Positions 12,301-27,300 of a DNA stretch of 64,000 nt are shown here, piece after piece. Position 1 is the first letter of the stretch. Each line of letters opens with the position of its first letter. The notes below the pieces were generated by a model, which saw only the letters and a program-made list of their open reading frames with translations, made no database searches and had not been told where the DNA came from. Location of the stretch: assembly GCA_030407085.1 (NCBI GenBank), contig CM059582.1, positions 54,387,001 to 54,451,000 on the forward strand, in the 5' to 3' direction. The translations under genes and the position numbers were made by a program. The DNA comes from Trichopria drosophilae (Eukaryota > Arthropoda > Insecta > Hymenoptera > Diapriidae).

Positions 12301-15300
12301 ATTTTTTAATCTCATTTTCGTTGTTTTCCGAATGAATAATGTATTATTATATTATGTCTAAAACTGTTTATTTTATACGACAGTTTACAGTTGCGTAAAC
12401 AAAATTTGCGTAAGAACAGTTAGATTTTATACAACATAAAATTATAATAGTAAAAGTAAGGGGGGCTAATAGGCTCCTAAATTGGAAAGGCCTGGAAGTG
12501 TGCATCTCTGTTCCTTGACAGTTCTCCCTATTTTGGAACAATCATAATTTTTATGATAAAAACTGAATTTTAATTTAAATCATGGAGGGTCGTTATTCGA
12601 CAATAAGGTCTTCCACAAACACTGTTTATAATCATAAACATAATATGTATATATCATAAAATTATATTATCATTGACTGGAATCCGAATGATTGAAAATG
12701 TTAATTACATTTTAAGAAAGTTTAAACAATAAATACATATTTAAAAAAATATTGACAATTTTCCACTTTTCTCATGACCAATAAGCCCTCCTTTCTTTAA
12801 TATCGTCTATTGCAGAACATAGATTTACGTCGTTCTGCCAGTAAAATTCTACATTACTTGAAAAATACTTTACTTTACGCCCGGTCATTACAAAATTCAA
12901 GTCCTGTAGAATACTTCTATTTTACATTTATTTGTAATGAATATCTACAAATACTATTACTTGTTGCAGAAATTCATTCAAAAATATTTTAAGTTAATTC
13001 AATATTTTTTTCAAATTAATTCAGTTATTTATTTCACTAAATCTACCAACTAAAAGTCATAACAACTAATAATTTGTTGGCATGTATTTCATACAAGGTC
13101 TAAAATCAAATAACATTCAATTTAAAAAAAAAAAATAAATAATTCAGAAATGCAGTACGTCAAAGGCAACATTTTAACTCTGAATACTTTATAGTATGGA
13201 AGATTAACAAAATAATATAGATTCTTAATCACTGACCTGAACAATTCGTATGCATTTAAAAAGTTATAGTAAACATAAAAAATTGCGGGTTTCAATTTAA
13301 TTTACATAAGGGCGAGTCAACCAGAAGTTTAGTTACGTAGTTGTTGAGGTGTTCAATTACGTAAGTAATTAATTAGGGTGGGTAATCGGATTGTATATTA
13401 CATATTATAAATCATAATAGCATCGCTATTTTATCAATGTTTACTTAAACATTAAATAAGCTTTTTAGCGTTACTGAATTAAAGAAATAACGTAGAATGC
13501 CCAAAATACAACAAGATAAATTGTAGAGGAAGATGGCTAAAAATAATAGGAAAAATTACTATTCTTGATGGCGTTTGAGGACAGACGTGAAATAATCGGA
13601 ATAAATACTATTACTCAAATATAGTTTGATTCTTCTGTAATAGAATTTCCTAAACCAGAATAGTAAAATACATAAACTTATGAAATTTACAATGCTTTTG
13701 CAGAAAACTTTACTAGTGAAAGTAGACAAAACGATCACAGAGGTAATATGCAGATATTATCTTTAAATGCAGAGATAATAAGCAGAATACCCGTAAAAGG
13801 TATGGATGCCCCAAAAATTATTGACAACCAAACAGGAGTATGCTAGATTTCGGTAAACAACAATTTTGCACGTGTTCCAAACGAGAGCAGTTTAGAGGCC
13901 ATCAAAGGGCCTATAAAATTGAATATTTTTGAATAATTTTGAATCATTCTTCTTTTGCTGCAGAGTCGATAGCTTAATGACATTTTATGGAAAAAATAAC
14001 GAAGAAAATACTCCTTCTACTTCAATTGCTGATATCGGTAAGGTCCACAGCACAATTTTACCTGGTAATGTGTGCATTAATAACTTTGGCCCTCAGTTTT
14101 GAGTAAAGCCTGTGAATGTTTCGTGTATTACCTGGATAAATGCCATGGAAATTATGTTAAAATTGGAAGGACATGTGTTCAAAATTTTTAAAAGAATTCT
14201 GGATACTTAATTCACAGAGAGAGAAAAAAGGGATAATGGAACTATGAAGAAATCGTGGAAACAAATTTAACACACGTAAATAGTAGAAATAACAAAATGA
14301 AAGGTTCTATTTGATATTTGAGGTTATGTGGGAATGATTTAAGTAAATGGTAACATTAGTATATGGAACAATAGTAAACAATTTTAAACAATTTTAATTT
14401 TAATTTAACTACTTTTTGTACTAAGGCATTTTACCATTATAAATTGGTTCCATTAACTATTTTTTTCTCCCTGTGTAGGCTACGTGCCATCTGTTGGCGG
14501 ACATTGGAAAGCCATTAAGAATATTTGAGAGTGCGTGCAATTATGTCTTGTAAATTAATATTGTATATATATATTATAAATATTATGTGTACTACGTATA
14601 GAACGGGCACGAGTTATACTTACTAACAATCAAATTAAAATTAATGTCGCTGTCATTGGCAATGTGCATCGATATTCTTTAATTATGTAACTGTATCTTA
14701 AAAATGCAACAAGAACTACGTATCTCATTTGCAAGCGAATATCGAATATCAAAAAGAAAACGTCTGCACATGCGCGTTCTTCTGTGTGTTTTTTTATTAA
14801 GCTCTAAATCTGGATTAATGAAAAACTCTGTCGTGAAAAAAATTAGTAATCATTTTTAATTTTATTTAATATGCACATAAATATATATTTATACAGATAA
14901 TAGGTGCGTAATAAATACGTAAAAAATGTAACATTATATAATATTTTTTCTATACATATTTATAATACAGCTCTGAGTTAATAGGATAATTATAATTACA
15001 TTTTCTTTAATAATGCAATTAATAATATTAGTTAACATTATTATTTATATATTAACTATAAAAAAATCACTTTTCTGTAATAAATATGAAAATTGTTAGA
15101 TATGCATGGTGAGAATCGTGCAAAAGAAATAAACGAATAAATAAGTCTATTACTAATAAAAGAATAATTACAAATGATTGGGGATAATGTTATACGTTAT
15201 CAAGAGTCTTCAAACAAAATATGTAGAAAATGAAGATCGGAGAATTTCCGTTTCCTTTGCAAACAAATGATTCTAATGATAAATTAATGAGTGGACATTA

Positions 15301-18300
15301 AAAAAGTACAGGACTTTAGAATATTGTTCGTGTGGAATTTTTATCCTCGACCTTTTTACAAAATTTGTGTTTATTAAAATATTTGAACATTTATAAAAGT
15401 GCATTGGTAGTATACCAACTTTTCCTACAAATTAGATAATTAGATGTCCTAGTAGATATGTATAATATATATATACAATGTTAAAGACAAGATTCTTCAT
15501 GTTTTAAAAATTGTATAAAACAAATTATTATCTACGCGGTTACTGCGTCACTCCAACATTTATCAACGTAGCCTATTTATTCACTAGTTTCAAGAAGATA
15601 GCCGTGAAACCAGTTATTTATTTGTTGGAACTATTTGTAGAAGCAAATGTACATTACGAATTACGATAGTTCAGCTGGGCATCTACGTTTTGATAAACAT
15701 GGATCATTATAAAAAATTTAAAAATGTATCAAATATATACAAGATTATTCCATACCTATCATTCGTTACGTTTTTATATACGTTATAAACATTGATAATT
15801 TCTAATCTAATTGAACTTGAAAGATTGAACTTGAAATATTCCTTCGAGAGAAAGTCGTCTATTTAATTAATGAAGTATTCAAAATGTAATATTTGATGAA
15901 AATGTGGACATTTGTTCAGAATGACACCATTTTTTAATGATGCATTGCACTATGAAGTATAAAAAGTGCGTTAATCCACATTTAAAAATCCCGAAATGAA
16001 ATATTCCAAGGTGTAAAAAAGGATCCTAAGGTTCTTAAAAATAAATGATGTAGTGTTGGTGAGGTGCTGGTTGCTCATTTATTAATTTATTTAATCATTT
16101 CATAACAAGATTTGATTATAACAAATGTACACAATTGTTTATTTACCAAGGGATAATTTCTAAAATTGTATGATAATTCTTTTCAGACTTATAGTCAGAC
16201 GTTTGCGCTATAGTATAAAAGTCTTAACTTTTCGAAAACGATATTAAAATGACAAGTCTAATAATGAATGTATTAAGAAAAAAGAATATTTTCAAACCCA
16301 TTTTTGACTATCGTGCAATCCTTTTATTTGTTTCTTTCTTTTTAGGGTTAGGTAAGTTAAATTTTTTTATCTAATAAATAACATTACCCAACTGATACAC
16401 GTTGATTTTTCTGAAATTTGGATATGTTGTATAGTACACGAAAAACTAACGTATTCTTTTTTCGCGGCGGTGATACGTTTTTAGCCCCCTTCCTTCCCCT
16501 CCAGTCTAAAAGACAAAATAGAAAAATTGCGGCATCTTGGACAATAGCGAAGCGAATCGAATGATTTTCAATATAAAAGTATCATTCGATAAAAGACAAA
16601 AATCAGGCCAGATATGTTGGGTGGGCAAAAGAAGGGGTGAGAATTAGGGGTAAACTGTTCCACAAATCCCCCCTCTCCCTTTTTTCAACTTTGTATAGAA
16701 TATACTAGTACAGGATCTACAAAATTCGTTTCAAAATACCTAAAAAATCCTGTGTGTATGACGTATACCGAGAAATTTTTCATTTTTATTGTTACAACCT
16801 CCCTCCCTCCCCAACTCGAGATGCCTAATTTTATACGTGATAAGAGTAAATCATAAATTAACAAATTTTTTATTTAATGGTTTCATGAATGTACCCGTAG
16901 CATTGACTGCAAACATTGTAATTATGCCAACATTTTAGGAGAAAGGTTTGTTTTAATAATTTATAATTGCGTAATATATAAACAAGTTTTCAGCATACAA
17001 TAGAAACAAATAAAGAAATATAATGATTTATTATTCAAGTTTTGCACATACGACCCCAAAGGAATCTGCGAAAAGATTTCAGAATGCGACATTATGTTTA
17101 ATTATAAATAACATATTCAAATCAATTTTTCTGACATTCCTTTGTACCATAACAAGAAGAAAACTGGTCATAAATATTTAATTCGTTTGTAATATTCTAT
17201 ACCTATTGTACATTTAATGTTTTAGTTATGGTCGTCGTAGACGATTAATCATTTTTCTCCTCAATTTTTGGGATGCTATTATTTAGTCTGTTAATGAATA
17301 TGGTGTTTTAAAACATGTTTTAACTAACTTCGGCATAATAACAAATTTGTTAATGCGGGTTAAGATATAAAATTTTTTTTTATAAATATCAAAAACATCA
17401 TTCAATTTTATAGTGATTGCATTTTAATAAATGTAGGAACTAGGTAATGAGAACAAACTCATTAAATTTCCGTCAAGCACACATTAATATCGCACATGTT
17501 ACTTTTTATTCTGTAATAAATATAACAACGCACGCTAAAAATATCGGCGCACAATAAAGAAAATAATAGCATATTCAGATTGACTCAATTACCATCCACT
17601 ATTCTAAAATAATTGAAAGCACACGACAAAGCAGTTATGTAAGCAATTTGTTAGGAAAATATTGAGTTTTCCCTTCGATCACAGAAGTTTCCTTGTACGT
17701 CGAACGTCATTATTGTTTACTGGTATTAGTCTGTGACGCCAGTAACTCCTAATAAAAAATTAGTTATCAAATAGTTTTGTGATTGTGTCTACTAACTACT
17801 AAACTAAAGAAGTTTAGGTAATGCTACAAGTCAAGTTAAATTGAAAGAAACCTGCACCCGGCTGTGACTTATACAGGATCAGATATCCACTGCCGGTTGG
17901 CTACTAGAAACATGTCGACCCAGCACAAAAATACTGTGAAGTAAACTAATACATCGTTTCTGTCACAAAGGTACTTTAAAGCGAATAAAGAAAATAATTC
18001 CACAGTTGATATTAACAACAAAACGTGCTTCAAAAAATAAGCGACAAAGTACCTAAAAAAATTCCTCAGGACCTAAACTTAAATATACACGAATCGTTAT
18101 TTTCTGGCTGAGTTCACCGACACCGATAAAAATTAACAACTGAAGAAGTGAAAGATTGGTATTATATAAAGGAAAGATTGTTATTATATATAAAAGTATA
18201 TTAAGTTATTATATATATAAGTTAATAAGTGTTCTTGGAAGAAATTACATGGAATAACAGAAGATCCATTATTTATGTTTTTTTTTTAATCTGCAACCAG

Positions 18301-21300
18301 ATGCGGGAAAAATGTATTCTATATAATACTTTCTTCAAAGTAAATAAATTTGAAGTTTATCTAAACGCGAAATACCGCAATAGACGACCTGTCAACATCA
18401 TAACCACACAAAGAAGTCAATATTTTGTTCTGTACGCACGAGCGACATATACAGGGTGTCCGAAAAGTATGGAAACACTCAAATATCTCGGAAAATCGAC
18501 ATCGAATCGTAAAAGTAAAAATACACGTATTCAATGGTTTCAAGAGAGCTATCCAGTGACACCTAACACAACCCCCCACCCCCACCCGCTGGGGGTGATA
18601 GAGGGGGTAACTTAAAAATTTTAAATGGGAACCCCCAATTTTTATTGCAGATTTTGCTTCCTCAGAAAAAGTTACGTAAATTTTGCCTACCATTATAATT
18701 GTTTTTGTTGACAGATGGCGCTGTAATCAACGAAATTAAAAAATTATTCTAAAAAGTTTTGAAAATCTCGCGAAAAACACAACGGATCAAAAAAGTAAAA
18801 ACACACGTATTTAATGGTTTCAAGAGAGCTATCCAGTGACACCTAACACGACCCCCCACCCCCACAGGCTGGGGGTGATGGAGGGGGAAACTTAAAAATT
18901 TTAAATGGGAACTCCCAAATTTTATTGCAGATTTCTCTTCTTCAGAAAAAGTTACGTAAATTTTACCTATTATAATTATTTTTGTTAACAGATGGAGCTG
19001 CAATCAGCGAACCACGTACCTGGAATAGCGGACCACGTTTCCAAAATTTTAAATGACGTCTTTTGCCTTTAAATATTTCAAAGTTCACCGATTCTTACCG
19101 CGAGGAGATAGACGATTTTGAGAATCTTTTTTTTTTATTTTTGTATATTTTTTTTTTGTTTTTACCTTTTATTTGTTTTTTTTTTATTTTTTTAATTTTT
19201 TTTCTATTTTAAAGTTTAAATTTTCCTTCGCTTCTATTTTCTTTACTGGATTTTTAACATGTCTATGCCCACTAATTTATAAGATGTTCGAATTGAAGTC
19301 CTTCAGCAACTTGACAATATCCCAATCGTGCATAGAAGTTATCATAAACTTTTTGCAGCATTTCTTGAGATACTGTATTAGAACCTTGAATTATTTTTTC
19401 TTTCAACTCATCAATGTCTTTTGGTTTCGTTTCGTAGACCTTGTTCTTCAAGAAACCCCAGTAAAAATAGTCCAGAGGAGTTAGATCAGGTGACCTCGGT
19501 GGCCACTCGATCGAACCCCTCCTACCAATCCAACGTCGGGGGAAAATATTATTTAATAGATTGCGTACAATCAAACCAAAATGACAAGGAGCTCCATCCT
19601 GTTGAAACCAGACATTATCAAACGCTATACCAGCAATATTTCGTATTGCCGGTATAATCTGGTTATTTAACAAATTACAGTACCTTTCAGCCGTGAAATT
19701 CTCTTCAACGAAGAAAGGCCCAACAATTTGATTGCACAAAATGCCAGCCCAAACATTGATTTTCTGTGGATGTTGTGTGTGAGTATCTCTCATCCAATGA
19801 GGATTTTCGTCCGACCAATATCGTAGGTTGTGCCTATTAACTTCTCCACTCAACTGAAACGTAGCTTCATCAGAGAAGCATATCCAGAAAGGAAATAATT
19901 CATTTTCGTCACAACGTCTCATCATTTCCTCACAAAATTCTAATCTCCGATCGAAGTCATCTTCCGAAAGTTCTTGTACATATTTTATTTTATATGGATG
20001 GAACTTATTTGCTTTTAATATTTCATGGACAGACGATTTGCCGATACCAGTGGCTTGCGCAATCTTTCTTACCGAAGTATGGACGTCCTCAACGACACTT
20101 GCACAGACCGCTAAACTGTTGTCTTCGTTCGTGGACGTTTTTGGTCTTCCTGATTTTGGTCGATCATTGACAGAGCCAGTATCTTGAAACCGAGAAACAG
20201 TCTTACAAACAGTTGATTTGCAAATAGGTAGACGATCAGGATGGGTATCATTAAATTGGCGGACGACTTGTTCGTATGTTCTTTTTTTATCGCCGCATCC
20301 TCGCAGAATAAGGATTTCGATCCTTTCTTTTTGTGTCAAAGACATAGTATGCCAAATTACAACAGGAGGCAGAATACAGAATGTATCGAAATGGAAGAAA
20401 TATGAAGCAAAGAATGAAGAAATAAAAGAAATATAAAAAATTAGAAGAAATTCAAATGTTAGAGAAACATTACATTAAGTATCAAATAGCGAGAACGAAG
20501 AGAATTGCGATTTTTTGCGGTACGAATTTGACCAAGTTTTCGACAAGAGTGACGCTCGCATGTGTAATTTTCACAAAGCTGAAAAATAACCGAGACCTTG
20601 ACTCATTCAAACAATAGAGCTTAACTAATACTAAGACGTGCTGTTTTGATTTGGACGCTGACGATGTTCGATTATTGACTACTTTCTCTGTAACACTGGC
20701 AGTTGAAAAAATCGACCGAGTGTATGCAATGGGTTTCCGCAAGCGATACCTACAGTACTTTCACACAAGTATACAAAATCACAGTCATGCAAGAAAGCCA
20801 TAACACCATATGCGGATTTGGTCACCATTTACGCTATTCGGATACACGACATTCACTTCCTCGTAGAATAAGGATGTCGATTCTTCATTTTTCTGTCAAA
20901 AACTTTGTATGCACAATTACAAGGGGGGAGCGAATAAAGAATTTTAATATCTGGAAGAAAAGGTAAGCAAATACATTAAAAAAAAACATAAAAAAATTTA
21001 ATAGTGAAGAATAAAAAAAAGGTAAAAAACAGAAATCAAATAAAAAAAAAAGTAAAACAGAAGATTCTCAAAATCGTCTACCTCCTCGCGGTGAGAATCG
21101 GTAAACTAGAAATATTTAAAGGCAAAAGACGTTATTTAAAATTCTGAAAACGTGGTATGCTATTCCATGTACGTCAAGTTAAATATTTTTTAGTAATTTT
21201 TTAATTTCGCAGATTGCAGCTCCATCTGTTAACAAAAATAATTATAATAGGTAAAATTTACGTAACTTTTTCTGAAGAAGAGAAATCTGCAATAAAATTT

Positions 21301-24300
21301 GGGAGTTCCCATTTAAAATTTTTAAGTTTCCCCCTCCATCACCCCCAGCCTGTGGGGGTGGGGGGTCGTGTTAGGTGTCACTGGATAGCTCTCTTGAAAC
21401 CATTAAATACGTGTGTTTTTACTTTTTTGATCCGTTGTGTTTTTCGCGAGATTTTTAAAACTTTTTAGAATAATTTTTTAATTTCGTTGATTACAGCGCC
21501 ATCTGTCAACAAAAACAATTATAATGGTAGGCAAAATTTACGTAACTTTTTCTGAGGAAGCAAAATCTGCAATAAAAATTGGGGGTTCCCATTTAAAATT
21601 TTGAAGTTACCCCCTCTATCACCCCCAGCGGGTGGGGGTGGGGGGTTGTGTTAGGTGTCACTGGATAGCTCTCTTGAAACCATTGAATACGTGTATTTTT
21701 ACTTTTTCGATTCGATGTCGATTTTCCGAGATATTTGAGTGTTTCCATACTTTTCGGACACCCTGTATAATCCCCAATTCAAGATAATTTTGAAAATTGG
21801 AATATTTCGATTCTACAATTAAATATTTGCCAATCGTTTTCCCTTATATATATATATATATAATATTCATTATTTCGGTATAAATAATCATAAATGTAAA
21901 ACAATAGGTTCACGTGATGCTAACTATCTTTAAATTCTTGAGTTAAGAATTGTTGTCAAACGTGAAAGGCTCAAACTATTATATCAGAGCACGTTCGGAT
22001 CAGGTATTCAATGTATTACGTAGCAAACTGCTTAACTTGATTGATCGTGCATCAAGTTACTAGTTAATATAAATTTATGATCGTCCCCGCGTTCATGTAA
22101 TTGAACCACCACTTCAGTTCCATTTAATTTGATTTTTAACTAATTTTTTACTCATTTACCATTAAGTGATTGATCTGTATTATTTTTAACTTTTTTTACT
22201 AGGTTTTAATTTTTTTGTTGCGTTTATAAATAACGAAAAATGTGTGACCGTCAATTTTTTTGAAACGCTTATCTACGCTGTAATCGGAATCTTGTGTTCT
22301 TTAGACGCTTACTTAATATACATGAAACGGTTGCTATTGGAGCGGAAAAGTGGCGTAATGTTATTATGCACTTAATGTTTAGATAACGAGTTGTCAAAAT
22401 AAAACCTAAAATACACTTCATTTGACAGATAAGGACTGACCAAAGTATTCCGTCGAATTATATTTTATCCCGCGCACGTGGAATTGAATACCACCCGACG
22501 AGAAACTGGTCGAGATTAGTCCCATACAGTGATACCGTAATGGTAATATTTTTGATATGGCCTTTAACACCTCACTGCATGAATGATGTCTCTAATCAGG
22601 ACAGGTACCGAAATTACCTCAGAGCCAGTACTACGCCATAGTACATGGTAAATAAAAACACGGCTTTAAAACGTTTCGGTAACATGCCTTCAGTTTGCAA
22701 ATTATGCAAATAATGATAAGAAGAAAGAAAAGTGAATTACGACATTTCCAGATATTGTTGACGAGTAAAACTGGTTAATTTTGACACCTCCAGAAGATAG
22801 GCCACGACATACAATTGTATTGACCCATTACGTTAAAACCATTTTGTTAGTTCATTTGTACTGTAGGCAAGTCATGACACCTTGGACATGATTCGTGACT
22901 AAATGGCTGCTAGCGAATATCTTACTTAGCAATGGTTAGAGCCAGCAGTGATTGTCTCTAGAGGCAAATTAGTTTTCAAAGTAGTCTGACGGTATTTGGG
23001 TATAGATCACCGAAAAATAAATGATCATAGGATAGATACATATCAGTCGAAAACATTACTGGTGTCGTCATTAATAGCTGCCATACAGTAAACTAAATTA
23101 TAAGTTCCAATACCACAACGGACATTTTATATGTGTTCGTCAATATCCTGTCTGATAACACACCTGCTTAATGTTATACTTCTACTAGTCAGTCATATAT
23201 TCCATGAAAACTTCTCCACCCATGCCTTATTTCTGTCGATTCCTAAAGAGTTTTAAGAACTCTTTTAAAACTTTTCAATCTTGTGCGGACCCAAAACAAT
23301 GATTATTACCCCTAAGAATACTTGTTCCAAATATCCTCGTAAACAGTTTCGATGCGAGTCGAAATCAAGTAATTAAGAGTATTAAATAATTAAACCCCAA
23401 ATAAATGTTTGAATTTGTATCCGTTAAAACCATAGTTTGGATTCTAGGAGAACTCTGAGGAACGTTAATTCGGGGTACCAGATTTATAGAGGTAATTAAA
23501 ATCAGTAGAAAAAGTAGCCACAAAAGTTTTGTTTTATTTTACTATCCTATACCAATATGTATCTGTAATTGTATCTGATTATAAGTACTCATTAATTCCG
23601 TGTGTATTTTCTCTAACTTAGATAAAAATATTATCATACGTCGAAGCACGTGGTCAAAATGAATGAATCACGAGGATAGCTCAAGATAATTGGACGTTCG
23701 TTGCGTGACTTGTGCTTAATCCAGGCAGCCAACCTGTATTTGATTTTAAGGCGACCAATTAATTGCCCAATATCAGTTTATGTTAAACATGTGAACTTTT
23801 GCCGACAAAATGATAAATTTAAAAAAGAACTTGTTAAAAACGTGAGTTTTGTATTGTTGATAAGTTAAACAGCAGGAATTATTTAACGCCGATTAACAAA
23901 TCATGTCTACTATCGCTCGACGGCAAAACGTTTGCGAGAAAACGGATAACAAACCGCATATATATGAATTTTTTCTGTGGATAAATTGGACGTTCTTAGC
24001 CTTATCAACAGAGTAATACATAGTAATCGAACGAAAACCTGCATTGCAAAATAAATTAAAAAACCTGCGTATCGCGATTAAATGTGTTCACAATGGCGCA
24101 CGAGGAAAGTCGATTTGACCTTTTGACTCGTCGTCCGGTCGTTCTTCAGAGTTGAATTCGGCCTCAGTAGAGCTCGTCCCGTTAACTAGTAGACAGTTGT
24201 CGATCCGCGAAAACGTCGCGCGAAAACAGTGACCAAGATGTTCACCAGAACATAAAAAAACGTTGGACCTATCCGTTGGAGGTAGGCACTGCAAAGTGCA

Positions 24301-27300
24301 AAGCGCTCGTTCAAAACAACCGTTGGTTACATAAAATTTGAAAAATTTGGAAATTTTTACAAATTTTTACTATTTGCATTGATTTTAAATGATCAGTTGC
24401 TGAATGTGAGTGAAGCTTTGGGAACGGAACACAGGTGAAAGAAGACGGGTATGCTTCGAACTCTTCTGGACACCTTAAGCGGTACTACATTTCATTCGCC
24501 GGGTGTATTTTTTGGTGCTTCTCATGTTGGTTCTCATCCATAGCCTTCTTGCCTATTTCAGCTCACCATGCATTTATTCATTTTAAACATCACAAGAAAA
24601 TGCACAATGTATAATGAGGAATGGTGTTTTGGTTAGCATTTCATGCATACTAAATCCATGTTCTTGTGTGGTATCAGATTTAATAAATAAACACAACAAA
24701 ACATAAATGACATAACACACTAGATATTTGTTCAATAGATCAATTGATTGAATAAGAATTAGTCAGTACGAACAGTAGCAAGCATGACATTTCACAACAC
24801 TTATTATATCGAACTGCAATGGCATTGCAGCAGTTTCTCTAAGGTCAAAATATTCATTCATTAGTTTCAACCTTGCAATTAGCTTTAAACAATAATCATC
24901 AAAAGATCGAGTCCTATTATAGTATATTATGCAACATAAGGGCGTAGTTATGGTTCTTCGACCGAAGATTTCGTTGAAGGGCGCAAAATCGAGTTATACG
25001 CCCGGAGTGTTAAAACTTATTTTTCAATTCAGCACTCACAACGCGAATGAAATTTAATTAGTGTTTCATTTCTTATTCAGTTTCCGCATTATACACATAA
25101 CGTGAAATGTGACCAATGTGTGATTTACATATAGGTCATCTATTCCTCACCTGCCGTAGACTAGTTTCAAGTGAAATGACTCGAATTTCTTGCAATGTTT
25201 AGAATTAGACGTAACCAATCATATTACGATAATGTTTCTTATTAAAATTGGAATTTGCCCGTTGCTTCTGTTCTGTTTATTAATTATTAAATTATGACAC
25301 AGTGGAAAAATATTCATCGATGAATAAACATAAGAATTCGGTATATTTTAATGACTTATACGTATCGAATGGAAAGTTGAATTAATACGACATTATAATA
25401 ATAATCAAGAGCGTATGTAAAAATGCATCAAACGTTCATAATCATTTTCGTTGCGAGGCGTAAGATTGAAAATAACACTAAGAAGACATTAAAATGCTTT
25501 TAAAAAATTTATCCAAATTAAATATGAAATTATTGTATTTTCAAAGGTTTGTGGGCGCTGTTAATCTGGGGAGTAATTAATATCACAAGATTTGTGGGAG
25601 AACTTGGCGAACATTGGTGGCGGATTGTGCAACAAGTGCGAGAACACTTTGAAATCCAAGACAATACAAACAATAATACGGTCGTCGGTGAGTTCGTCGC
25701 AGCAAAGATCGCTGAGGCCTCACGAGTATGATTCTTTGCTTCAAACTCTTTTCAATTGTAGTTATTTATGACTGTATTATTGTGACAACTGACACATACA
25801 AAGTGATTGTGTAAATTAAATATAAACTGCTATTGCTTTTCGTTTTCTCCAAAATTGTTTAGTTTCCACTCAATTTTGCATTGATATACTACATGAGTTT
25901 ATGTGTATTCTGTAGTAAATTAGGAAGTTGCATGTAAGTACGTAAAGTATTGAATTATCGTTGCTCTTGTTCGACGTAATATTGAGTTAACCGAATCAAT
26001 GGCGATCGTAATGTAACGAAAATTTTCAAAAGTTTGTGTGAAATGTTTTAACACTAAAAGCTAAACATCGACACTGCTCATTTACACCATTTGAGTTTTT
26101 TAACCGAACTGATATTTCTGATATATATTGAAGACGGGAATGTCATTGATAAGAAGGTGATGAAAATGTGTTAATTGAACTTTAAATTAAAATAGTGTGA
26201 ACCTCGACTTTGATCAAAGCAGAAATATTATCGCGACACAAACACATGCACATATTAAGTATTTCTTGTGAACGGTATCAAAACAACGACTAATTTCACG
26301 ACACAATTCGAGAACATTGTAAACACCAGATATTCCGACAACAATATATTCCATGTGACACATACGTATGAAAATTATTTTAAATGCCAATGTCATATGT
26401 TTCGAGATAAACTGATAAACGAGAAGAAGTTTTAAAAACCTCCCATTAATTAGTGAAACAGATTTAATGACGTTTGTAACCCAGACGATTAAGTAACAAT
26501 GGAAACCACTTTTCGTATTCGCATTGTCGATTAACAATCATTTCATTAACAATCAATAATGCGGATCTGAACGATTCGCACATATGTACTAACCTGAGCA
26601 TGAGGCGGATTTGGCATTTCGTGAATAACCGACAACGAGATTTGGGGATGGTGTGAACTAATTATCGTGATAATATCACGCAGTGCTGAATATTTCAAGA
26701 CGGTGCCCGAGTGCATATTCTTTTAAAATTTGAAGGTAATATTCAGCGAGCTACCGGCACATCTTCTGATCCAAAGGAAGTCGAGGAAACGTTGCAACAG
26801 ATTGTGGAAGTTGACCTGCAAGAAAATCCTAAAAAAATGGCAGAACAGCCGGTGAGTTTCGTCTTGGGAGAGGCAGATCCAAACGAGGAACTTGAAACAG
26901 AGGACAGTTTTCCTGGAGATGACAATGAAAGGATCCAGACACAACCGCAGCCACTGCCAGGGCTCGTCGAACGTCGTAGGCGTCTCAGGTGATCAATTTT
27001 TTAACTTGGCTTTTCTGGGGTACTGATACCTATGTCAATTATCGAACATCTTAATTCAAATTGAAAGTTAAGAAAAATGGGCATTAAAAATAAATTTTAT
27101 TTAGGGGTCAGTAAAATGTGCGATGGGTACTTGTACTACTCAGAGTCGTTTTAACTTTATCCTATATTTCAGGTTATAATTCGACTTTTCGGCTTTTTCT
27201 CGAAAGAATGTGTATGGAAATCCATATCTATGAAATCCATTAAAATTACTAAATAAGGTCATCCACCTTCGAAAATAATAAAACAATTCTCCGATCAAGT

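Larger units (their letters stand above)
18452..21765 (-). mobile_element. Mariner-superfamily transposon (DD41D, rosa-like), 3.3 kb, apparently complete
   Basis: The element runs from CAGGGTGTCCGAAAAGTATG to its exact inverse CATACTTTTCGGACACCCTG, with TA on both sides (18450-18451 and 21766-21767), the target of Tc1/mariner elements. It encodes one full-length transposase on the minus strand. The inverted arms are about 0.7 kb each (18452-19128 and 21061-21765), far longer than the roughly 30-bp ends of typical mariners. It sits in the first intron of ACC isoform A. Confidence 0.9.

Noticed and set aside
18229..18693. Overlapping 128- and 110-codon frames on both strands
   Set aside because: They cross the transposon border and contain its terminal repeat.
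18749..19003. 84-codon frame, identical at 21214-21468
   Set aside because: It is inside the inverted arms of the mariner element. Identity reflects arm similarity, not a gene.
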